Positions 1 to 10,371 of a stretch of DNA of 64,000 nucleotides are shown here, one piece after another. The DNA comes from Pseudonocardiales bacterium (lineage in GTDB: Bacteria > Actinomycetota > Actinomycetes > Mycobacteriales > Pseudonocardiaceae). The stretch lies in NCBI GenBank assembly GCA_019243635.1, contig JAFAUB010000034.1, forward strand, positions 28,615 through 92,614, in the 5' to 3' direction. The notes under the pieces were generated by a model. The model did no database searches, was not told the origin of the DNA, and worked only from the letters and a program-made list of their open reading frames with translations. Made by a program: the position numbers and the translations under genes. Position 1 is the first letter of the stretch, and each line of letters starts with the position of its first letter.

Positions 1-59
1 ACAGGTCCCGGCCAGACTCGTGGGGGAACTCACCTCGCACCACTCCTTCAGCATTGCGG

Positions 60-1890
60 GCGGTCACCGGAGCGATCTTGCTGCGGCGACCTTCTCCACG
101 GTGGCATTCGACCGGCGACCGTCGCCATGCGCTCTTTTGCGTACGCTATACGCCCTTCTGCGTACGCCGATCGGATCATGGAGTCGTCATGACGCGTACA
201 CCTCTGACCGAGTCTGATCTCAGTTACCACACCGAGGGGCTACCCGACCGTGATGCCTATCTCACGGTCGCGTCGGCGTGCCTGGGAGAGGCCCTGCCTG
301 GCGACCTCAGAGCGTGGCGCAGTTTCGACCTCGTCAACCCGGAGAGGAAGAGGTGGTTCAGCGAAGCGAACGCATACCGTATGCCCGACGTGGTCGATGC
401 GGTGATAGCTGAACACCCCTTTGTGGCGCACCGGCTGACGCATCCTGAGTCCGAACCGGTCCTGCGCGTCAGCGACTGTGTCTCCGATCGCGTGTTCCGA
501 TCGAGCCGGGTGTACCGTGAGCTGTTTGTCCCCGTGGGCGCTCGCTACCAGCTGACCATCGCCACCGGTGGGGACCACACCGTGGTCAGCAGCTGGTTCG
601 TCAAACGCTCGATCCAAGATTTCGCCGAGGCCGATCTGCGGCAGGCGCGTCACTTGCAGCCCTTGCTGGCTCTCCTGGATGCCTTCTACTCATCCTCCCC
701 GGTACGCCGGACTGACAGTGCGCGCATCGAGGAGGCTCGGAGACGCACGCGCCTCACCGTCCGCGAGCTGGACGTCCTCACCCTCCTCGCGGACGGGCTG
801 AGTGCCCAACAGATCGCGCGACTCAGACGGATCAGCGTCCGCACGGTTCAAAAACACCTCGAAAACATCTACCAGAAGCTGGAATGTCACGACCGCCTAC
901 TCGCGGTCGACAAGGCTCGGCAACTGGGGCTCCTGGGCAGCTAGCGACCAGGACCGTTCACACCCTCATGAGGATCCCGGTGCCGATCACGAGCCAAGCT
1001 CCTTCAGCGTTACGGGAGAATTACGGTGGCCAACGGAGCGATCTCACCGCGGGATCCGCTCCACGGTGGCATTCGACCGGCACCATCGACATACGTACTT
1101 TCGTGTACGCCGCTTTCGAATCATGGAGTCGTCATGACGTGTACACCTCTGACCGAGTCTGATCTCAGTTACCACACCGATGGGCTGTCCGACCGTGATA
1201 CCTACCTCACGGTCGCGTCGGCGTGCCTGAGCGAGGCCCTGCCTGGCGACCTCACCGGGTGGTACAGGGTCGACCTCGCCAACCCCCCGGTGAAGGTGTG
1301 GTACGACGACCCACAGGCTTACCGCATGGGCGACGTGCGTGATGCGGTGATAGCTGAACACCCCGTCGTGGCGCACCGGCTGGCGCATCCTGAGTCCGAA
1401 CCGGTCCTGCGCGTCAGCGACCGCATCTCCGATCGCGTGTTCCGATCGAGCCGGGTGTACCGCGAGGTATTCGTCCCTCTGGGCGCTCGCTACCAACTGA
1501 CCATCTCCACCGATGGGGACGATACCGTAACCAGCGGCTGGATCGTCAAACGCTCGGTCCGAGATTTCACCGAGACCGATCTGCGGCACGCTCGTCGCCT
1601 GCAGCCTCTGCTGGCCCTGCTGAACACGATCTACTCATACTCCCCGGTACGTCGGACTGACAGTGCGCGCATCGAGGAGGCTCGGAGACGCGCGCGGCTC
1701 ACCGTCCGCGAGCTGGACGTCCTCACCCTGCTCGCGAACGGGCTGAGTGCCCATCAGATCGCGCGACTCAGACGGATCAGCGTCCGCACGGTTCGAAAAC
1801 ATCTCGAAAACATCTACCAGAAGCTGGGATGTCACGACCGCCTGCTCGCGGTCAACAAGGCTCGGTCCCTGGGACTCCTGCGTAGCGCCC
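60..1890 (+). repeat. Tandem gene duplication, period about 945 bp
   Basis: The segment from about 60 to 944 is repeated from about 1005 to 1890. The start codons lie exactly 945 bp apart. Shared blocks upstream of the ATG include a CGGTGGCATTCGACCGG segment and GAATCATGGAGTCGTC-like sequence. The intervening sequences have diverged, so the duplication is not recent. Confidence 0.8.
189..944 (+). CDS. LuxR-type HTH transcriptional regulator, copy 1
   Basis: A 251-residue protein with a C-terminal LuxR/GerE helix-turn-helix in roughly the last 65 residues (core LTVRELDVLTLLADGLS, then RISVRTVQKHLENIYQKL). The first ~180 residues match no domain I can name; they may be a GAF-like sensory region. 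The ATG at 189 is chosen because the paralog at 1134 starts with the same codons, preceded by the same GGAGTCGTC sequence; the frame is open upstream but diverges there. No response-regulator receiver domain is visible, so signal input is unknown. It is one half of a tandem duplication with the next gene. Confidence 0.85.
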   Translation: MTRTPLTESDLSYHTEGLPDRDAYLTVASACLGEALPGDLRAWRSFDLVNPERKRWFSEANAYRMPDVVDAVIAEHPFVAHRLTHPESEPVLRVSDCVSDRVFRSSRVYRELFVPVGARYQLTIATGGDHTVVSSWFVKRSIQDFAEADLRQARHLQPLLALLDAFYSSSPVRRTDSARIEEARRRTRLTVRELDVLTLLADGLSAQQIARLRRISVRTVQKHLENIYQKLECHDRLLAVDKARQLGLLGS

Positions 1891-1955
1891 AAGGGGCGCT
1901 GGCAGGGAGCGGAGACAGAACGAGCCACCCCGGTAACCGGCCGGTGGTCGGCTGA
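1134..1955 (+). CDS. LuxR-type HTH transcriptional regulator, copy 2
   Basis: A 273-residue close paralog of the preceding gene, similar over its whole length, including the LuxR HTH (RISVRTVRKHLENIYQKL). The N-terminal half differs mainly near residues 35-60 and around the central sensory stretch, while the C-terminal HTH is nearly unchanged, as expected if the two copies keep one DNA target but drift in ligand recognition. It has about 20 extra C-terminal residues. The duplicated unit includes ~130 bp of upstream DNA, so both copies probably carry related promoters. Confidence 0.85.
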   Translation: MTCTPLTESDLSYHTDGLSDRDTYLTVASACLSEALPGDLTGWYRVDLANPPVKVWYDDPQAYRMGDVRDAVIAEHPVVAHRLAHPESEPVLRVSDRISDRVFRSSRVYREVFVPLGARYQLTISTDGDDTVTSGWIVKRSVRDFTETDLRHARRLQPLLALLNTIYSYSPVRRTDSARIEEARRRARLTVRELDVLTLLANGLSAHQIARLRRISVRTVRKHLENIYQKLGCHDRLLAVNKARSLGLLRSAQGALAGSGDRTSHPGNRPVVG

Positions 1956-1991
1956 TGAGATGAGCGCTGAGGTGACGATCGGCTCCTGCGG

Positions 1992-2432
1992 CTACCGCCT
2001 GACGTGCCTCACCAGGTGGCGAGCGACTGTGCCGAGGCCGTGGGTTGGGGTGCAGGCCCCGCCGCCGCAGCTGCACCCGGCGCAACCACCCGTCGGCGCC
2101 GGCATGGCGGCGGCTACCCGGTGACCCAGCAACCCGCCGGCGAGTAGCAGTCCGACCGCGCCGGTACCGGCCACCGCGACGATCACCGTGAGCGCCGGGC
2201 CACCCGTCCCGAAAGCCAGCGCGCCGCCGGCGGCGCAGACCGCGCCGGCCGCGAGCACCGGTGGGGCGGCCACCCGGTTGGCCGCGCTGAAGGCGGCTTC
2301 GGAGCGCAGCGTCGCGGGGGTGCGAACGCCGGCGAACCGGTTGCGTGGCAACCGTCGCCGCCAGCCGAGCAGACCGACGGCGAGCAGACCGGCCCCAGCG
2401 ACCAGCAGCGCTATCCCGAACAGCGCGGACAC
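1992..2432 (-). CDS. SdpI-like membrane protein
   Basis: A 146-residue protein with three predicted membrane segments (about 4-24, 54-75 and 82-105). The motif NRFAGVRTPATLRSEAAF matches the signature of the SdpI (YfhL) family, whose Bacillus member gives immunity to the SdpC toxin; the role here is unknown. The C-terminus carries a Cys-rich stretch (GGCAGCSCGGGACTP) seen in some actinobacterial members and possibly metal-binding. It runs against the upstream regulators and diverges from leuS. Confidence 0.7.
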   Translation of the reverse strand: MSALFGIALLVAGAGLLAVGLLGWRRRLPRNRFAGVRTPATLRSEAAFSAANRVAAPPVLAAGAVCAAGGALAFGTGGPALTVIVAVAGTGAVGLLLAGGLLGHRVAAAMPAPTGGCAGCSCGGGACTPTHGLGTVARHLVRHVRR

Positions 2433-2504
2433 GGCGGCCAGGATACCGGCGCCGGGAGCGCCGTCGGTGAGCCTGCTTGGGGTTGACCTGCTATCGTCGC
2501 CGCC

Positions 2505-2543
2505 ATGAGCACCGCCCGCCGGCTCCTTCCTGGGCTGCGCTGA
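2505..2543 (+). CDS. Putative leucine-containing leader peptide (MSTARRLLPGLR) of leuS
   Basis: A 12-codon ORF, ATG to TGA, encodes two adjacent Leu codons (CTC CTT) and a third Leu (CTG). CTT is an uncommon Leu codon in such GC-rich DNA. The stop codon lies in the first arm of a hairpin that is followed at once by a terminator-like hairpin and then leuS. This is the layout of a ribosome-mediated attenuator in which slow decoding of Leu codons would favour read-through. There is no obvious Shine-Dalgarno site, so the ORF could be leaderless. Functional assignment is inference. Confidence 0.45.
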   Translation: MSTARRLLPGLR

Positions 2544-2598
2544 CCGGCGGATCGCCTCAGCGCGGCAACCCCCTACGGCCTGGAGTGCCTAGGGGGTT
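2537..2598 (+). promoter_or_regulatory. Candidate attenuator: pause hairpin plus intrinsic terminator before leuS
   Basis: Hairpin A (2537-2563) pairs GCGCTGA with TCAGCGC and, inside, GGCG with CGCC around a 3-nt loop; it starts in the leader ORF. Hairpin B (2567-2598) pairs AACCCCCTA with TAGGGGGTT, with an inner GGC/GCC, and is followed by TCCTGTTTCC, a weak T-rich tail. The leuS GTG is 51 nt further on. I do not see a convincing alternative antiterminator pairing. Confidence 0.5.
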
Positions 2599-2649
2599 TC
2601 CTGTTTCCTGAGGATGTCGCTGATCGGGGCCTAGCCCGGAAGGACGACC

Positions 2650-5529
2650 GTGAGCAGTACCGATGACGGGGGCGCCCCGCCGCACCGCTACACCGCGACC
2701 CTGGCCGGTGCGATCGAGCGCCGCTGGCAGCGCCGCTGGACCGAGCGGGGCACGTTCCACGCGCCCAACCCGGTCGGACCTCTGCGGCCCGCCGACGGCG
2801 CTGCGGTGCCTGCGAACAAGCTGTTCGTGCAAGACATGTTCCCCTACCCGTCCGGGGCCGGGCTGCACGTCGGGCATCCGCTGGGCTACATCGGCACCGA
2901 CGTCTTCGCCCGCTACCAGCGGATGGTCGGGCGAAACGTGCTGCACACCATGGGCTTCGACGCGTTCGGACTGCCCGCCGAGCAGTATGCGGCCGAGACC
3001 GGCACCCACCCGCGGAGCACCACCGAGACGAACATCGAGTTCTTCCTGGCGCAGATCCGCCGGCTGGGGCTGGGCCACGACGAGCGTCGCCGAGTCTGCA
3101 CCACCGATGTCGAGTACTACCGCTGGACCCAGTGGATCTTCTTGCAGATCTACAACGCGTGGTACGACACCGAGGCGCGGCGAGCCCGCCCGGTCGTCGA
3201 GCTGGAGAACGAGTACGCGCGGGGCGCGCGGTCCACACCGGATGGTCGGCCCTGGGGCGAGCTGACCCGCGACGAGCAGCGGGAGATCATCGACTCGCGA
3301 CGGTTGGTCTACTTGTCGCAGGCACCGGTGAACTGGTGCCCGGGGTTGGGCACCGTGCTGGCCAACGAGGAGGTCACCGCCGAGGGCCGCAGCGACCGCG
3401 GCAACTTCCCGGTGTTCCGGCGCAACCTGCGGCAGTGGATGATGCGGATCACCGCCTACGCCGACCGGCTGCTCGACGACCTGGACCGGCTGGACTGGCC
3501 TGAGAAGGTCAAGACCATGCAGCGCAACTGGATCGGGCGCTCCCACGGTGCCCGGATCCGGTTCGCGGCCGCCGGTGGTTCTGGCAGAGCTACCACCGTC
3601 GAGGTGTTCACGACCCGCCCCGACACCCTGTTCGGCGCGACCTACCTGGTGCTGGCACCTGAGCATCCGCTGGTCTCCGAGCTCGTCGCCGGGCAGTGGC
3701 AGCCCGGCGTGGACAGTCGCTGGATCGGTGGCGCCGTCACCCCGGCGGAGGCGGTCGCGCGATACCGCCGGGCCGTCGCGCGGCGCTCCGAGCTGGAGCG
3801 TCAGGAGAGCCGGGACAAGACGGGGGTCTTCACCGGGGCCTACGCCCTCAACCCGGCCGCAGGCCGGCGGATCCCGGTGTTCATCGCCGACTACGTGCTG
3901 ATGGGCTACGGCACCGGCGCGATCATGGCGGTGCCCGGGCAGGATCAGCGCGACTGGGACTTCGCCGAAGCCTTCGGGCTGCCGATCGTGCGCACCGTCG
4001 CCCCGCCGGAGGGTTTCGAAGGGCGGGCCTACCTCGGTGAGGGTCCGGCGATCAACTCGTCGTTCCTGGACGGGTTGGGCGTCGAGGAGGCCAAGAAAAT
4101 GATCACTACCTGGCTGGAGGCGGGCGGCGCCGGTGAGGGCACCGTGCAGTACAAGCTGCGCGACTGGCTGTTCGCCCGGCAGCGGTACTGGGGTGAGCCG
4201 TTCCCGATCGTCTACTCCGAGGACGGCCGGCCGCACCCGCTGCCGGAGTCGATGCTGCCCGTCGAGCTGCCCGACGTGGCGGACTACTCGCCGACCACGT
4301 TCGACCCCGACGACGCGGACTCCGAGCCGGCCCCCCCGCTGGCCAAGGCCACCGACTGGGTTCAGGTGCGGCTAGACCTCGGTGACGGGGTGCAGACCTA
4401 CCGCCGGGACACCAACGTGATGCCGCAGTGGGCGGGTTCGTGCTGGTACCAGCTGCGCTATATCGACCCGCACAACTCCGAAGCGATGTGCGACCCGGTC
4501 AACGAGCGGTACTGGATGGGCCCCCGGCCGCAGCTGCACGGTCCGGACGACCCGGGCGGCCTGGACCTGTACGTCGGTGGCGTGGAGCACGCGGTGCTGC
4601 ACCTGCTGTACTCCCGGTTCTGGCACAAGGTCCTCTACGACCTGGGGTACGTGTCCTCGGAGGAGCCCTACCGGCGGCTGTACAACCAGGGCTACATCCA
4701 GGCCTACGCCTACACCGACGCGCGCGGCGTGTACGTCCCCGCCGAGGAGGTGCTCGAAGCGCCCGAGGGCCGGTATACCTGGCGTGGTGAGCAGGTCTGG
4801 CGTGAGTACGGCAAGATGGGCAAGAGCCTGCGCAACTCCGTCTCGCCGGACGAGATGAGCGACGCCTACGGCGCCGACACACTGCGGGTGTACGAGATGT
4901 CCATGGGCCCACTGGACGCCTCGCGGCCATGGGCGACCAAGGATGTCATCGGAGCGCACCGGTTTCTGCAGCGCCTGTGGCGCAACCTGGTCGACGAGGA
5001 CACCGGCGAGCTGCGGGTGGTGAACACCCCGCTGGACCCGGACGCCGAGCCGGACCTGAGCACCTTGCGGGCGCTGCACCGGGCCATCGCCGGGGTCCGT
5101 GACGACTACGCCGCTCTGCGGCTGAACACCGCGATCGCCAAGCTGATCGAGCTGAACAACCACGTCACCAAGGTGTACGGCGCAGGCCCGGGAACCCCGA
5201 GAGAGGTGGCCGAGCCGCTGGTGCTGCTGCTGGCCCCGGTGGCACCGCATCTCGCCGAGGAGCTGTGGTCACGACTGGGGCACGGCGAGTCGCTGGCGCA
5301 CGGACCCATGCCGCAGACGGACCGGCGCTACCTGGTCGAGGACACCGTGGAGTACCCGATCCAGATCAACGGGAAGGTCCGCACCCGGGTGATGGTACCC
5401 ACCTCGGCCGGACCGGACGAGGTGCGTGCCGCGGCCCTAGCACAAGCGCGCGGCGCCGCGCTGATCAACGGCGAGGAGCCCCGCCAGGTCATCGTAGTCC
5501 CCGGCCGACTCGTCAACATCGTCCGCTGA
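2650..5529 (+). CDS. leuS: Leucyl-tRNA synthetase
   Basis: A 959-residue class I aminoacyl-tRNA synthetase that charges tRNA-Leu in the cytoplasm. It has the HIGH-type motif HVGH (from residue 73), the CP1 editing domain in the middle ([20 protein letters not shown]), and the KMSKS-type loop as KMGKS (722-726). The C-terminal anticodon-binding domain follows. Length and order fit bacterial LeuRS. The GTG start has a GGAAGGA ribosome site 8-12 nt upstream. Regulation by the upstream leader is likely. It converges on ino1 through a palindromic terminator. Confidence 0.97.
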   Translation: MSSTDDGGAPPHRYTATLAGAIERRWQRRWTERGTFHAPNPVGPLRPADGAAVPANKLFVQDMFPYPSGAGLHVGHPLGYIGTDVFARYQRMVGRNVLHTMGFDAFGLPAEQYAAETGTHPRSTTETNIEFFLAQIRRLGLGHDERRRVCTTDVEYYRWTQWIFLQIYNAWYDTEARRARPVVELENEYARGARSTPDGRPWGELTRDEQREIIDSRRLVYLSQAPVNWCPGLGTVLANEEVTAEGRSDRGNFPVFRRNLRQWMMRITAYADRLLDDLDRLDWPEKVKTMQRNWIGRSHGARIRFAAAGGSGRATTVEVFTTRPDTLFGATYLVLAPEHPLVSELVAGQWQPGVDSRWIGGAVTPAEAVARYRRAVARRSELERQESRDKTGVFTGAYALNPAAGRRIPVFIADYVLMGYGTGAIMAVPGQDQRDWDFAEAFGLPIVRTVAPPEGFEGRAYLGEGPAINSSFLDGLGVEEAKKMITTWLEAGGAGEGTVQYKLRDWLFARQRYWGEPFPIVYSEDGRPHPLPESMLPVELPDVADYSPTTFDPDDADSEPAPPLAKATDWVQVRLDLGDGVQTYRRDTNVMPQWAGSCWYQLRYIDPHNSEAMCDPVNERYWMGPRPQLHGPDDPGGLDLYVGGVEHAVLHLLYSRFWHKVLYDLGYVSSEEPYRRLYNQGYIQAYAYTDARGVYVPAEEVLEAPEGRYTWRGEQVWREYGKMGKSLRNSVSPDEMSDAYGADTLRVYEMSMGPLDASRPWATKDVIGAHRFLQRLWRNLVDEDTGELRVVNTPLDPDAEPDLSTLRALHRAIAGVRDDYAALRLNTAIAKLIELNNHVTKVYGAGPGTPREVAEPLVLLLAPVAPHLAEELWSRLGHGESLAHGPMPQTDRRYLVEDTVEYPIQINGKVRTRVMVPTSAGPDEVRAAALAQARGAALINGEEPRQVIVVPGRLVNIVR

Positions 5530-5540
5530 GTAATGCTCTT

Positions 5541-5603
5541 CCCGATATGGAGACATATCGGGGCAATCGACCCGGATAACCCCGATATGTCTCCATATCG
5601 GGG
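5541..5603. terminator. Bidirectional terminator, two GAGA/TCTC-loop hairpins
   Basis: Two hairpins lie between convergent leuS and ino1. At 5541-5562, CCCGATATG pairs with CATATCGGG around a GAGA tetraloop. At 5580-5603, the reverse complement of the same element has CCCCGATATG and CATATCGGGG around TCTC. On the other strand the second hairpin also reads with a GAGA (GNRA) loop, so each gene meets a GAGA-loop hairpin. The same family recurs at 11848-11913. Confidence 0.75.
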
Positions 5604-5605
5604 GG

Positions 5606-6706
5606 TTACCGGTTCAGCTCGCCGCGGATGAAGGCTTCGACGGCGGCGTAGGCGTCGGAGTCGGAGTACTGCTCGGGTGGGGACTTCATGAAGTACGACG
5701 ACGCGGACACGATCGGACCGCCGATACCCCGGTCCTTCGCGATCTTCGCCGCGCGGATCGCGTCGATGATCACGCCGGCGGAGTTGGGCGAGTCCCAGAC
5801 CTCCAGCTTGTACTCCATGTTCAGCGGCACGTCGCCGAAGGCCCGGCCCTCCAGCCGCACGTAGGCCCACTTGCGGTCGTCCAGCCACGGCACGTGGTCC
5901 GAGGGTCCGATATGCACCGCCGTCCTCTCCATCTCGTGCGGCACCTGGGACGTCACCGACTGCGTCTTGGAGATCTTCTTCGACAGCAGCCGCTTGCGCT
6001 CCAGCATGTTCATGAAATCCATGTTGCCGCCGAAGTTGAGCTGATACGTGCGCACCAGCTCCACCCCGCGGTCCTCGAACAGCTTGGCCAGCACCCGGTG
6101 CGTGATCGTCGCGCCGACCTGGGACTTGATGTCGTCGCCGATGATCGGTACCCCGCTCGAGGCGAACTTCTCCGCCCACACCGGATCGGAGGCGATGAAC
6201 ACCGGAAGGGCGTTGACGAACGCGACCCCGGCATCCAGCGCGCACTGAGCATAGAAGCGGTCCGCGTCCTCCGAGCCCACCGGCAGATACGACACCAGCA
6301 CATCGGCGCCGGCCTCGCGCAGCGCGTCCACCACGTCGACCGGCTTCTCGTCGGACTCGGTGATGACGTCCCGGTAGTACTCGCCCAGACCATCCATCGT
6401 GTGCCCGCGGCACACCGCGACTCCCGACGGCGGTACGTCGCAGATCGAGATCGTGTTGTTCTCGCTGGCCACGATGGCCTCGGACAGGTCTCGTCCGACC
6501 TTCTTGGCATCGACGTCGAACGCCGCGACGAACCGCAGGCCACCGACGTGGTAGTCGCCGAACTGCACGTGCATCAGGCCGGGCACTCGGATGGTGGGGT
6601 CGGCGCCGCGGTAGTAATGCACGCCCTGTACCAGGGAGGCAGCGCAGTTGCCGACGCCCACAATGGCGACCCGGATACCGGGACCGGCGTCGCGGCCTTC
6701 AGTCAT
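5606..6706 (-). CDS. ino1: Inositol-3-phosphate synthase
   Basis: A 366-residue protein that converts glucose-6-phosphate to 1L-myo-inositol-1-phosphate with NAD+, the first step to phosphatidylinositol and mycothiol in actinobacteria. The N-terminal nucleotide site [15 protein letters not shown] lies near residues 15-29. Downstream conserved stretches include [15 protein letters not shown] and [11 protein letters not shown]. Its start overlaps the end of the PadR gene by 8 nt, the padR-ino1 pair also known in mycobacteria, so it is probably co-transcribed and controlled by that regulator. Confidence 0.95.
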   Translation of the reverse strand: MTEGRDAGPGIRVAIVGVGNCAASLVQGVHYYRGADPTIRVPGLMHVQFGDYHVGGLRFVAAFDVDAKKVGRDLSEAIVASENNTISICDVPPSGVAVCRGHTMDGLGEYYRDVITESDEKPVDVVDALREAGADVLVSYLPVGSEDADRFYAQCALDAGVAFVNALPVFIASDPVWAEKFASSGVPIIGDDIKSQVGATITHRVLAKLFEDRGVELVRTYQLNFGGNMDFMNMLERKRLLSKKISKTQSVTSQVPHEMERTAVHIGPSDHVPWLDDRKWAYVRLEGRAFGDVPLNMEYKLEVWDSPNSAGVIIDAIRAAKIAKDRGIGGPIVSASSYFMKSPPEQYSDSDAYAAVEAFIRGELNR

Positions 6707-7286
6707 GGTCCGCCCTTTCGGTGTCGTCGTGTGATGGTTCCGGATGTGCCCGCTCCTGGGCGATCAGCTCGTTGAGCCAGCGCACCTCGCGCTCACTGGT
6801 CTCCAGACCCATCCGGTGGAGCTCGAGGGTGTAACGGTCGATCTGGTCGCCGGTCCGGGCGAGCGCGGCGCGCAGCCCCTCCCGACGTTCCTCGACCCGG
6901 CGGCGCCTTCCCTCCAGGATGCGCATCCTCACTTCGGCCGGTGTCCGCGAGAAGAACGCCAGGTGCACTCCGAACCCGTGGTCGTCCCAGGTCTGCGGGC
7001 CGGTCTCAGCCAGCAGGGTGGCGAAGCGCTCCTTGCCGCCGGCGGTGAGCCGGTACACCCGCCGGCTTCGGCAGGCCCAGCCCGTGCCCCGGCCGGCGCG
7101 CAGGTCCGCCACGGGCTGGTTGTCCTCCACGATGAAACCGGAGCGCTGCAACCGGCGTAGCGTCGGGTACAGCGACCCGAACGAGCAGGCGCGGAACGCC
7201 CCGAGTAGCCCAGTGAGACGTTTGCGCAGCTCGTAACCGTGCATCGGAGCGTCGTGCAGGACCCCGAGCACCGCTAGCTCCAGCAC
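6699..7286 (-). CDS. PadR-family transcriptional regulator
   Basis: A 195-residue protein with an N-terminal winged helix ([20 protein letters not shown], then [17 protein letters not shown]) characteristic of PadR, and a C-terminal helical dimerisation region. The GTG start at 7286 has GGGAGGTG just upstream. It is transcribed with ino1 (8-nt overlap). A TATAGT element and a GTGT-N4-ACAC dyad lie about 30-45 nt upstream, so self-regulation together with ino1 is plausible. The homologous gene sits beside ino1 in mycobacteria. Confidence 0.88.
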   Translation of the reverse strand: MLELAVLGVLHDAPMHGYELRKRLTGLLGAFRACSFGSLYPTLRRLQRSGFIVEDNQPVADLRAGRGTGWACRSRRVYRLTAGGKERFATLLAETGPQTWDDHGFGVHLAFFSRTPAEVRMRILEGRRRRVEERREGLRAALARTGDQIDRYTLELHRMGLETSEREVRWLNELIAQERAHPEPSHDDTERADHD

Positions 7287-7311
7287 TCGGCACCTCCCAC
7301 CAAGCGCTTCG

Positions 7312-7332
7312 ATGTGTAGTCACACTATATCG
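7312..7332 (-). promoter_or_regulatory. Candidate padR-ino1 promoter/operator
   Basis: On the minus strand a TATAGT (-10-like) at 7324-7329 abuts an imperfect dyad, GTGT-AGTC-ACAC, within GATGTGTAGTCACACTAT. Such dyads overlapping -10 elements are typical operators of PadR proteins. The -35 element is not clear. Confidence 0.35.
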
Positions 7333-7406
7333 CGTCGATACATCCCCTGCTGTGCCGCCCGAACGCCCGAGCGTAGATCAGGTAGTGGTTGCGTACGCTG
7401 TTGAGC

Positions 7407-7799
7407 GTGCGGAACCTTCGGCAGGTAGTGGACTATGCGTTGCAGCGCCGTGCGCTGCTCGCGGAGGTCTACGCCGGTCGGGTCAGTCTCACGGATGTCT
7501 GCGACGCGACCTCGTACCTGCTGCAGGCGGCGAAGTTCCACGGCGAGCCCAGCTCGGTCACCTGCCCTGTGTGTCGCAAGGAGTCCCTGACGCTGGTCTC
7601 GTGGGTGTACGGTGACGAGCTCAAGCATGTGGCCGGGTCGGCCAGGACCGCCGACGAGCTGAACCGGCTGGCGACGCTGTACGAGGAGTTCAGCGTGCAC
7701 GTCGTCGAGGTGTGCCGGACATGCAGCTGGAACCACCTCGTGCAGTCATACGTCCTGGGGACCAGCGGTGTGGGCAACCGGAGGACAGTGGCGGAGTGA
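7407..7799 (+). CDS. DUF5318 family zinc-ribbon protein
   Basis: About 130 residues, of the small actinobacterial family found directly upstream of the class A PBP gene. Two Cys pairs (CPVCRKES near residue 52 and CRTCSW near 108) suggest one zinc ribbon. The GTG at 7407 gives the usual N-terminus (RNLRQVVDYALQRRALLAEV); a TTG at 7389 would add six residues. It ends about 80 bp before ponA. Function is not known to me. Confidence 0.8.
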   Translation: MRNLRQVVDYALQRRALLAEVYAGRVSLTDVCDATSYLLQAAKFHGEPSSVTCPVCRKESLTLVSWVYGDELKHVAGSARTADELNRLATLYEEFSVHVVEVCRTCSWNHLVQSYVLGTSGVGNRRTVAE

Positions 7800-7878
7800 C
7801 CCGGCGGGTGGCTCCCTGGCCAGGGGCGCCCCTGCCCGAACCCTTCGCGACCCGAGTACCGGTCTGGGAGGACAACGC

Positions 7879-10338
7879 GTGAGCGACCAGCGAGCTGACA
7901 GCGGTCGACGCTCATCGCCGGCTCAGCCGGCAGTCAGCTCACCGCCGGCTGAGCCGGCAGCCCGCCCATTGCCGGCTCAGCCGGCAGCCAGGCCGGCGCC
8001 GCCGGCCCCACCGCCGGGGGAGCACGAGCTGCTCACCCACCGAGCACCGCCGGCTGGGCCGGCAATGGGGTCCAGGCCGGCTGAGCCGGCGATCGGACCC
8101 CGGTCGGCGGGCGCCGTCGGTCGGTATGGCAGCCGGTACGTCGAATGGCGCGGCGATGGATACGACGGCTTGCCCCCCGGCTTGCCGCCCCCACCGCCCG
8201 GCGGGGGCACGCCAGGGTGGCCCACACGCTGGCGATGGGCGCGCAACATCGCCCTGGTGGGCCTGCTGCTGGGCATCCTGCTGCCGGTGCTGGCGATCTT
8301 CGCCGGTTGGTTGTTCCTCTCCGTGCCCTCTCCCGACGTGCTGGCCGCGCAGCGCAAGCAGGTCACCACGATCATGGCCGGCGACGGGACCACCGAGATC
8401 GGTCGCTACGTGCCCCAGGACGGCAACCGGATACCGGTCAGTCTCACCCAGGTGCCGACGAACGTGCAGAACGCGGTCCTGGCCGCCGAGGACCGCAGCT
8501 TCCGCTCCAACCCCGGGTTCGACATCGGGGGTATCGCCCGGGCCACATGGGACCAGCTCACCGGTGGTGGCGGCGGTGGCTCCACGATCACTCAGCAGTA
8601 CGTCAAGGTGGCCACGGGACACGACGAGTACAGCTTGTCCCGAAAGTTCCGCGAGGTGATCGTCGCGGCCAAGCTGACCAAGCGGGAGTCCAAGGACCGG
8701 ATCCTGGAGGACTACCTCAACACGATCTACTTCGGTCGTGGGGCCTACGGCATCCAGGCCGCCAGCCAGGCGTACTTCGGAACGAACGTGCAGAACCTGA
8801 CCGTCTCCCAGGCGGCGGTCCTGGCCGGCGCGATCCGGTCCCCGTCCCGCTTGGACCCGGCCAAGGACCTGCCGCAGGCGCAGGCCCGGTGGAACTTCGT
8901 GCTGGACGGCATGGTGGAGAAGGGCTGGCTGTCCCCAGCTGACCGGGCCGGCGCGCGGTACCCGGAGACGGTGGCGCCGAGCCAGGCTCCAGGAGAGCCG
9001 ACCGATGACCGCGCGCACATCGTCGAGCGGGTGATGGACGAGCTGGACAAGCAGGGCATCAGCCGGGAGCAGCTGGCCGTCAATGGCGGCCGGATCACCA
9101 CCACCATCGATCCCCGAGCCCAGCGGCTGGCCCGTGACACGGTGCTCACCGAGCTGCGCGGGCAACCGAAGAACCTGCACTCCTCGTTGGTCGCGGTCGA
9201 TCCTCGCAGCGGAGGAGTGGTCGCTTACTACGGCGGGTCGGAGGGGAATGGCTTCGATCTGGCCGGTGGACCGGCATGGAGCCCGGGATCGGCCTTCAAA
9301 CCGTTCACCATGCTGGCCGCGCTGGAGCGGGACATCGGGATGAACTCGGTCTACGCCGGCGAGTCTCCGGTGGTCCTCGACGGTCACTCCTACGCCAACT
9401 CGGAGAGTCTCAACTACCCGCAGCTCACCCTGCACGAGGCCATGACCAAGTCGGTGAACACCGCCTTCGTGCGGCTTGCCCAGGATGTGGGAGCACAGTC
9501 GATCCGGGACGCCGCGATCCAGGCCGGAATCCCGGAGCAGATCAACGGCAAGCGCTCCATGGCCGAGCCGGACAGCGGGGCACCCGGGCTCGGCATCACG
9601 CTCGGCCAGTACCCGGTGCACACCATCGACATGGCCGGCGCCTACGCGACCTTCGCCGCCGACGGGATGCGGCACGAGCCGTTCTTCGTCCGCGAGTACG
9701 CCAACGCCCGCGGCACCGTCGAGTACCATCACCTCGACAAGCCGCGACCCGCCTTCGATCCGGCGGACCTGGAGCGCAACTCGCAACTGGCCCGCAACGT
9801 CACCGCGACGCTGACCGACGTCGCGCGCAGCTCGCAGATCCCGCTCACGGGCGGCCGGCAGGTGGCCGCCAAGACCGGCACCCACCAGCGCGGCGACACC
9901 GGCACCAACTCCGCCGCCTGGACCGTCGGGTACACACCGTCGATCTCCACCGCGGTCTGGGTGGGTGATCCGGCCAACTCGGCGATCAAGGACGCCAAGG
10001 GTAGCGACATCTTCGGGCGGGGCGTCCCGGGCGCGATCTGGCAGCGGTTCATGAACTCCTACTTGGCGGCGACCCCGACGGAGACCTTTCCCGCGTTCAC
10101 GCTGATCGGCCCGGCCGCGCCACCCGTCGAGACCCGGCAGCCACCGACACCGGCACGCATCCGAGAGCCGCGCACCGCCCCACCGTACGCAACGCCCGAA
10201 CCGGATATCCAGGACTTCGTGCCCGCGCCGATCGAGCCTTCGGTGAAGCCGACCAGACCGCACCACCGCAGAGAGTGCTTCCCCTTCTGCGACGAGCCGG
10301 CACCGAGCGACGAGGGACAGAGCAACCAGGGGGGCTGA
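7879..10338 (+). CDS. ponA: Bifunctional class A penicillin-binding protein
   Basis: An 819-residue membrane enzyme that polymerises and crosslinks peptidoglycan. A Pro/Ala-rich cytoplasmic N-terminus (1-~120) precedes one membrane segment (~123-147). The glycosyltransferase family 51 domain has the catalytic Glu in EDRSF (E204) and the GGSTITQQ motif. The transpeptidase domain has SAFK (471-474), SVN (525) and KTGT (665). A Pro-rich tail follows. The GTG at 7879 is chosen for the GGGAGGA site upstream. Five 15-bp palindromes are embedded in frame in the N-terminal tail (PAQPA/PAEPA), and the stop codon lies in a degenerate sixth copy. Confidence 0.95.
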   Translation: MSDQRADSGRRSSPAQPAVSSPPAEPAARPLPAQPAARPAPPAPPPGEHELLTHRAPPAGPAMGSRPAEPAIGPRSAGAVGRYGSRYVEWRGDGYDGLPPGLPPPPPGGGTPGWPTRWRWARNIALVGLLLGILLPVLAIFAGWLFLSVPSPDVLAAQRKQVTTIMAGDGTTEIGRYVPQDGNRIPVSLTQVPTNVQNAVLAAEDRSFRSNPGFDIGGIARATWDQLTGGGGGGSTITQQYVKVATGHDEYSLSRKFREVIVAAKLTKRESKDRILEDYLNTIYFGRGAYGIQAASQAYFGTNVQNLTVSQAAVLAGAIRSPSRLDPAKDLPQAQARWNFVLDGMVEKGWLSPADRAGARYPETVAPSQAPGEPTDDRAHIVERVMDELDKQGISREQLAVNGGRITTTIDPRAQRLARDTVLTELRGQPKNLHSSLVAVDPRSGGVVAYYGGSEGNGFDLAGGPAWSPGSAFKPFTMLAALERDIGMNSVYAGESPVVLDGHSYANSESLNYPQLTLHEAMTKSVNTAFVRLAQDVGAQSIRDAAIQAGIPEQINGKRSMAEPDSGAPGLGITLGQYPVHTIDMAGAYATFAADGMRHEPFFVREYANARGTVEYHHLDKPRPAFDPADLERNSQLARNVTATLTDVARSSQIPLTGGRQVAAKTGTHQRGDTGTNSAAWTVGYTPSISTAVWVGDPANSAIKDAKGSDIFGRGVPGAIWQRFMNSYLAATPTETFPAFTLIGPAAPPVETRQPPTPARIREPRTAPPYATPEPDIQDFVPAPIEPSVKPTRPHHRRECFPFCDEPAPSDEGQSNQGG
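7917..8090 (+). repeat. Five copies of the 15-bp GCCGGC palindrome inside ponA
   Basis: GCCGGCTCAGCCGGC or the TGA/TGG variants occur at 7917-7931, 7944-7958, 7971-7985, 8049-8063 and 8076-8090. Each is an inverted repeat of GCCGGC around three bases. All are read in frame as PAQPA, PAEPA or PAGPA in the disordered cytoplasmic tail. Confidence 0.85.
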
Positions 10339-10371
10339 GCCGGCGGTGGTTCGAGTGCCGGCGCAGCCGGC
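10330..10371 (+). repeat. Two GCCGGC-family palindromes at the ponA/GT87 junction
   Basis: A degenerate copy (10330-10344, GGGGGCTGAGCCGGC) contains the ponA stop TGA. A second copy (10357-10371) lies in the first codons of the next gene, encoding PAQPA. Confidence 0.7.

Noticed and set aside
2433..2649. T-box riboswitch upstream of leuS
   Set aside because: No T-box consensus or specifier stem is visible; the leader-ORF plus terminator layout explains the region better.
2557..4236. 559-codon minus-strand frame over leuS
   Set aside because: Antisense shadow of a certain gene; Pro/Arg/His-rich with no recognisable domain.
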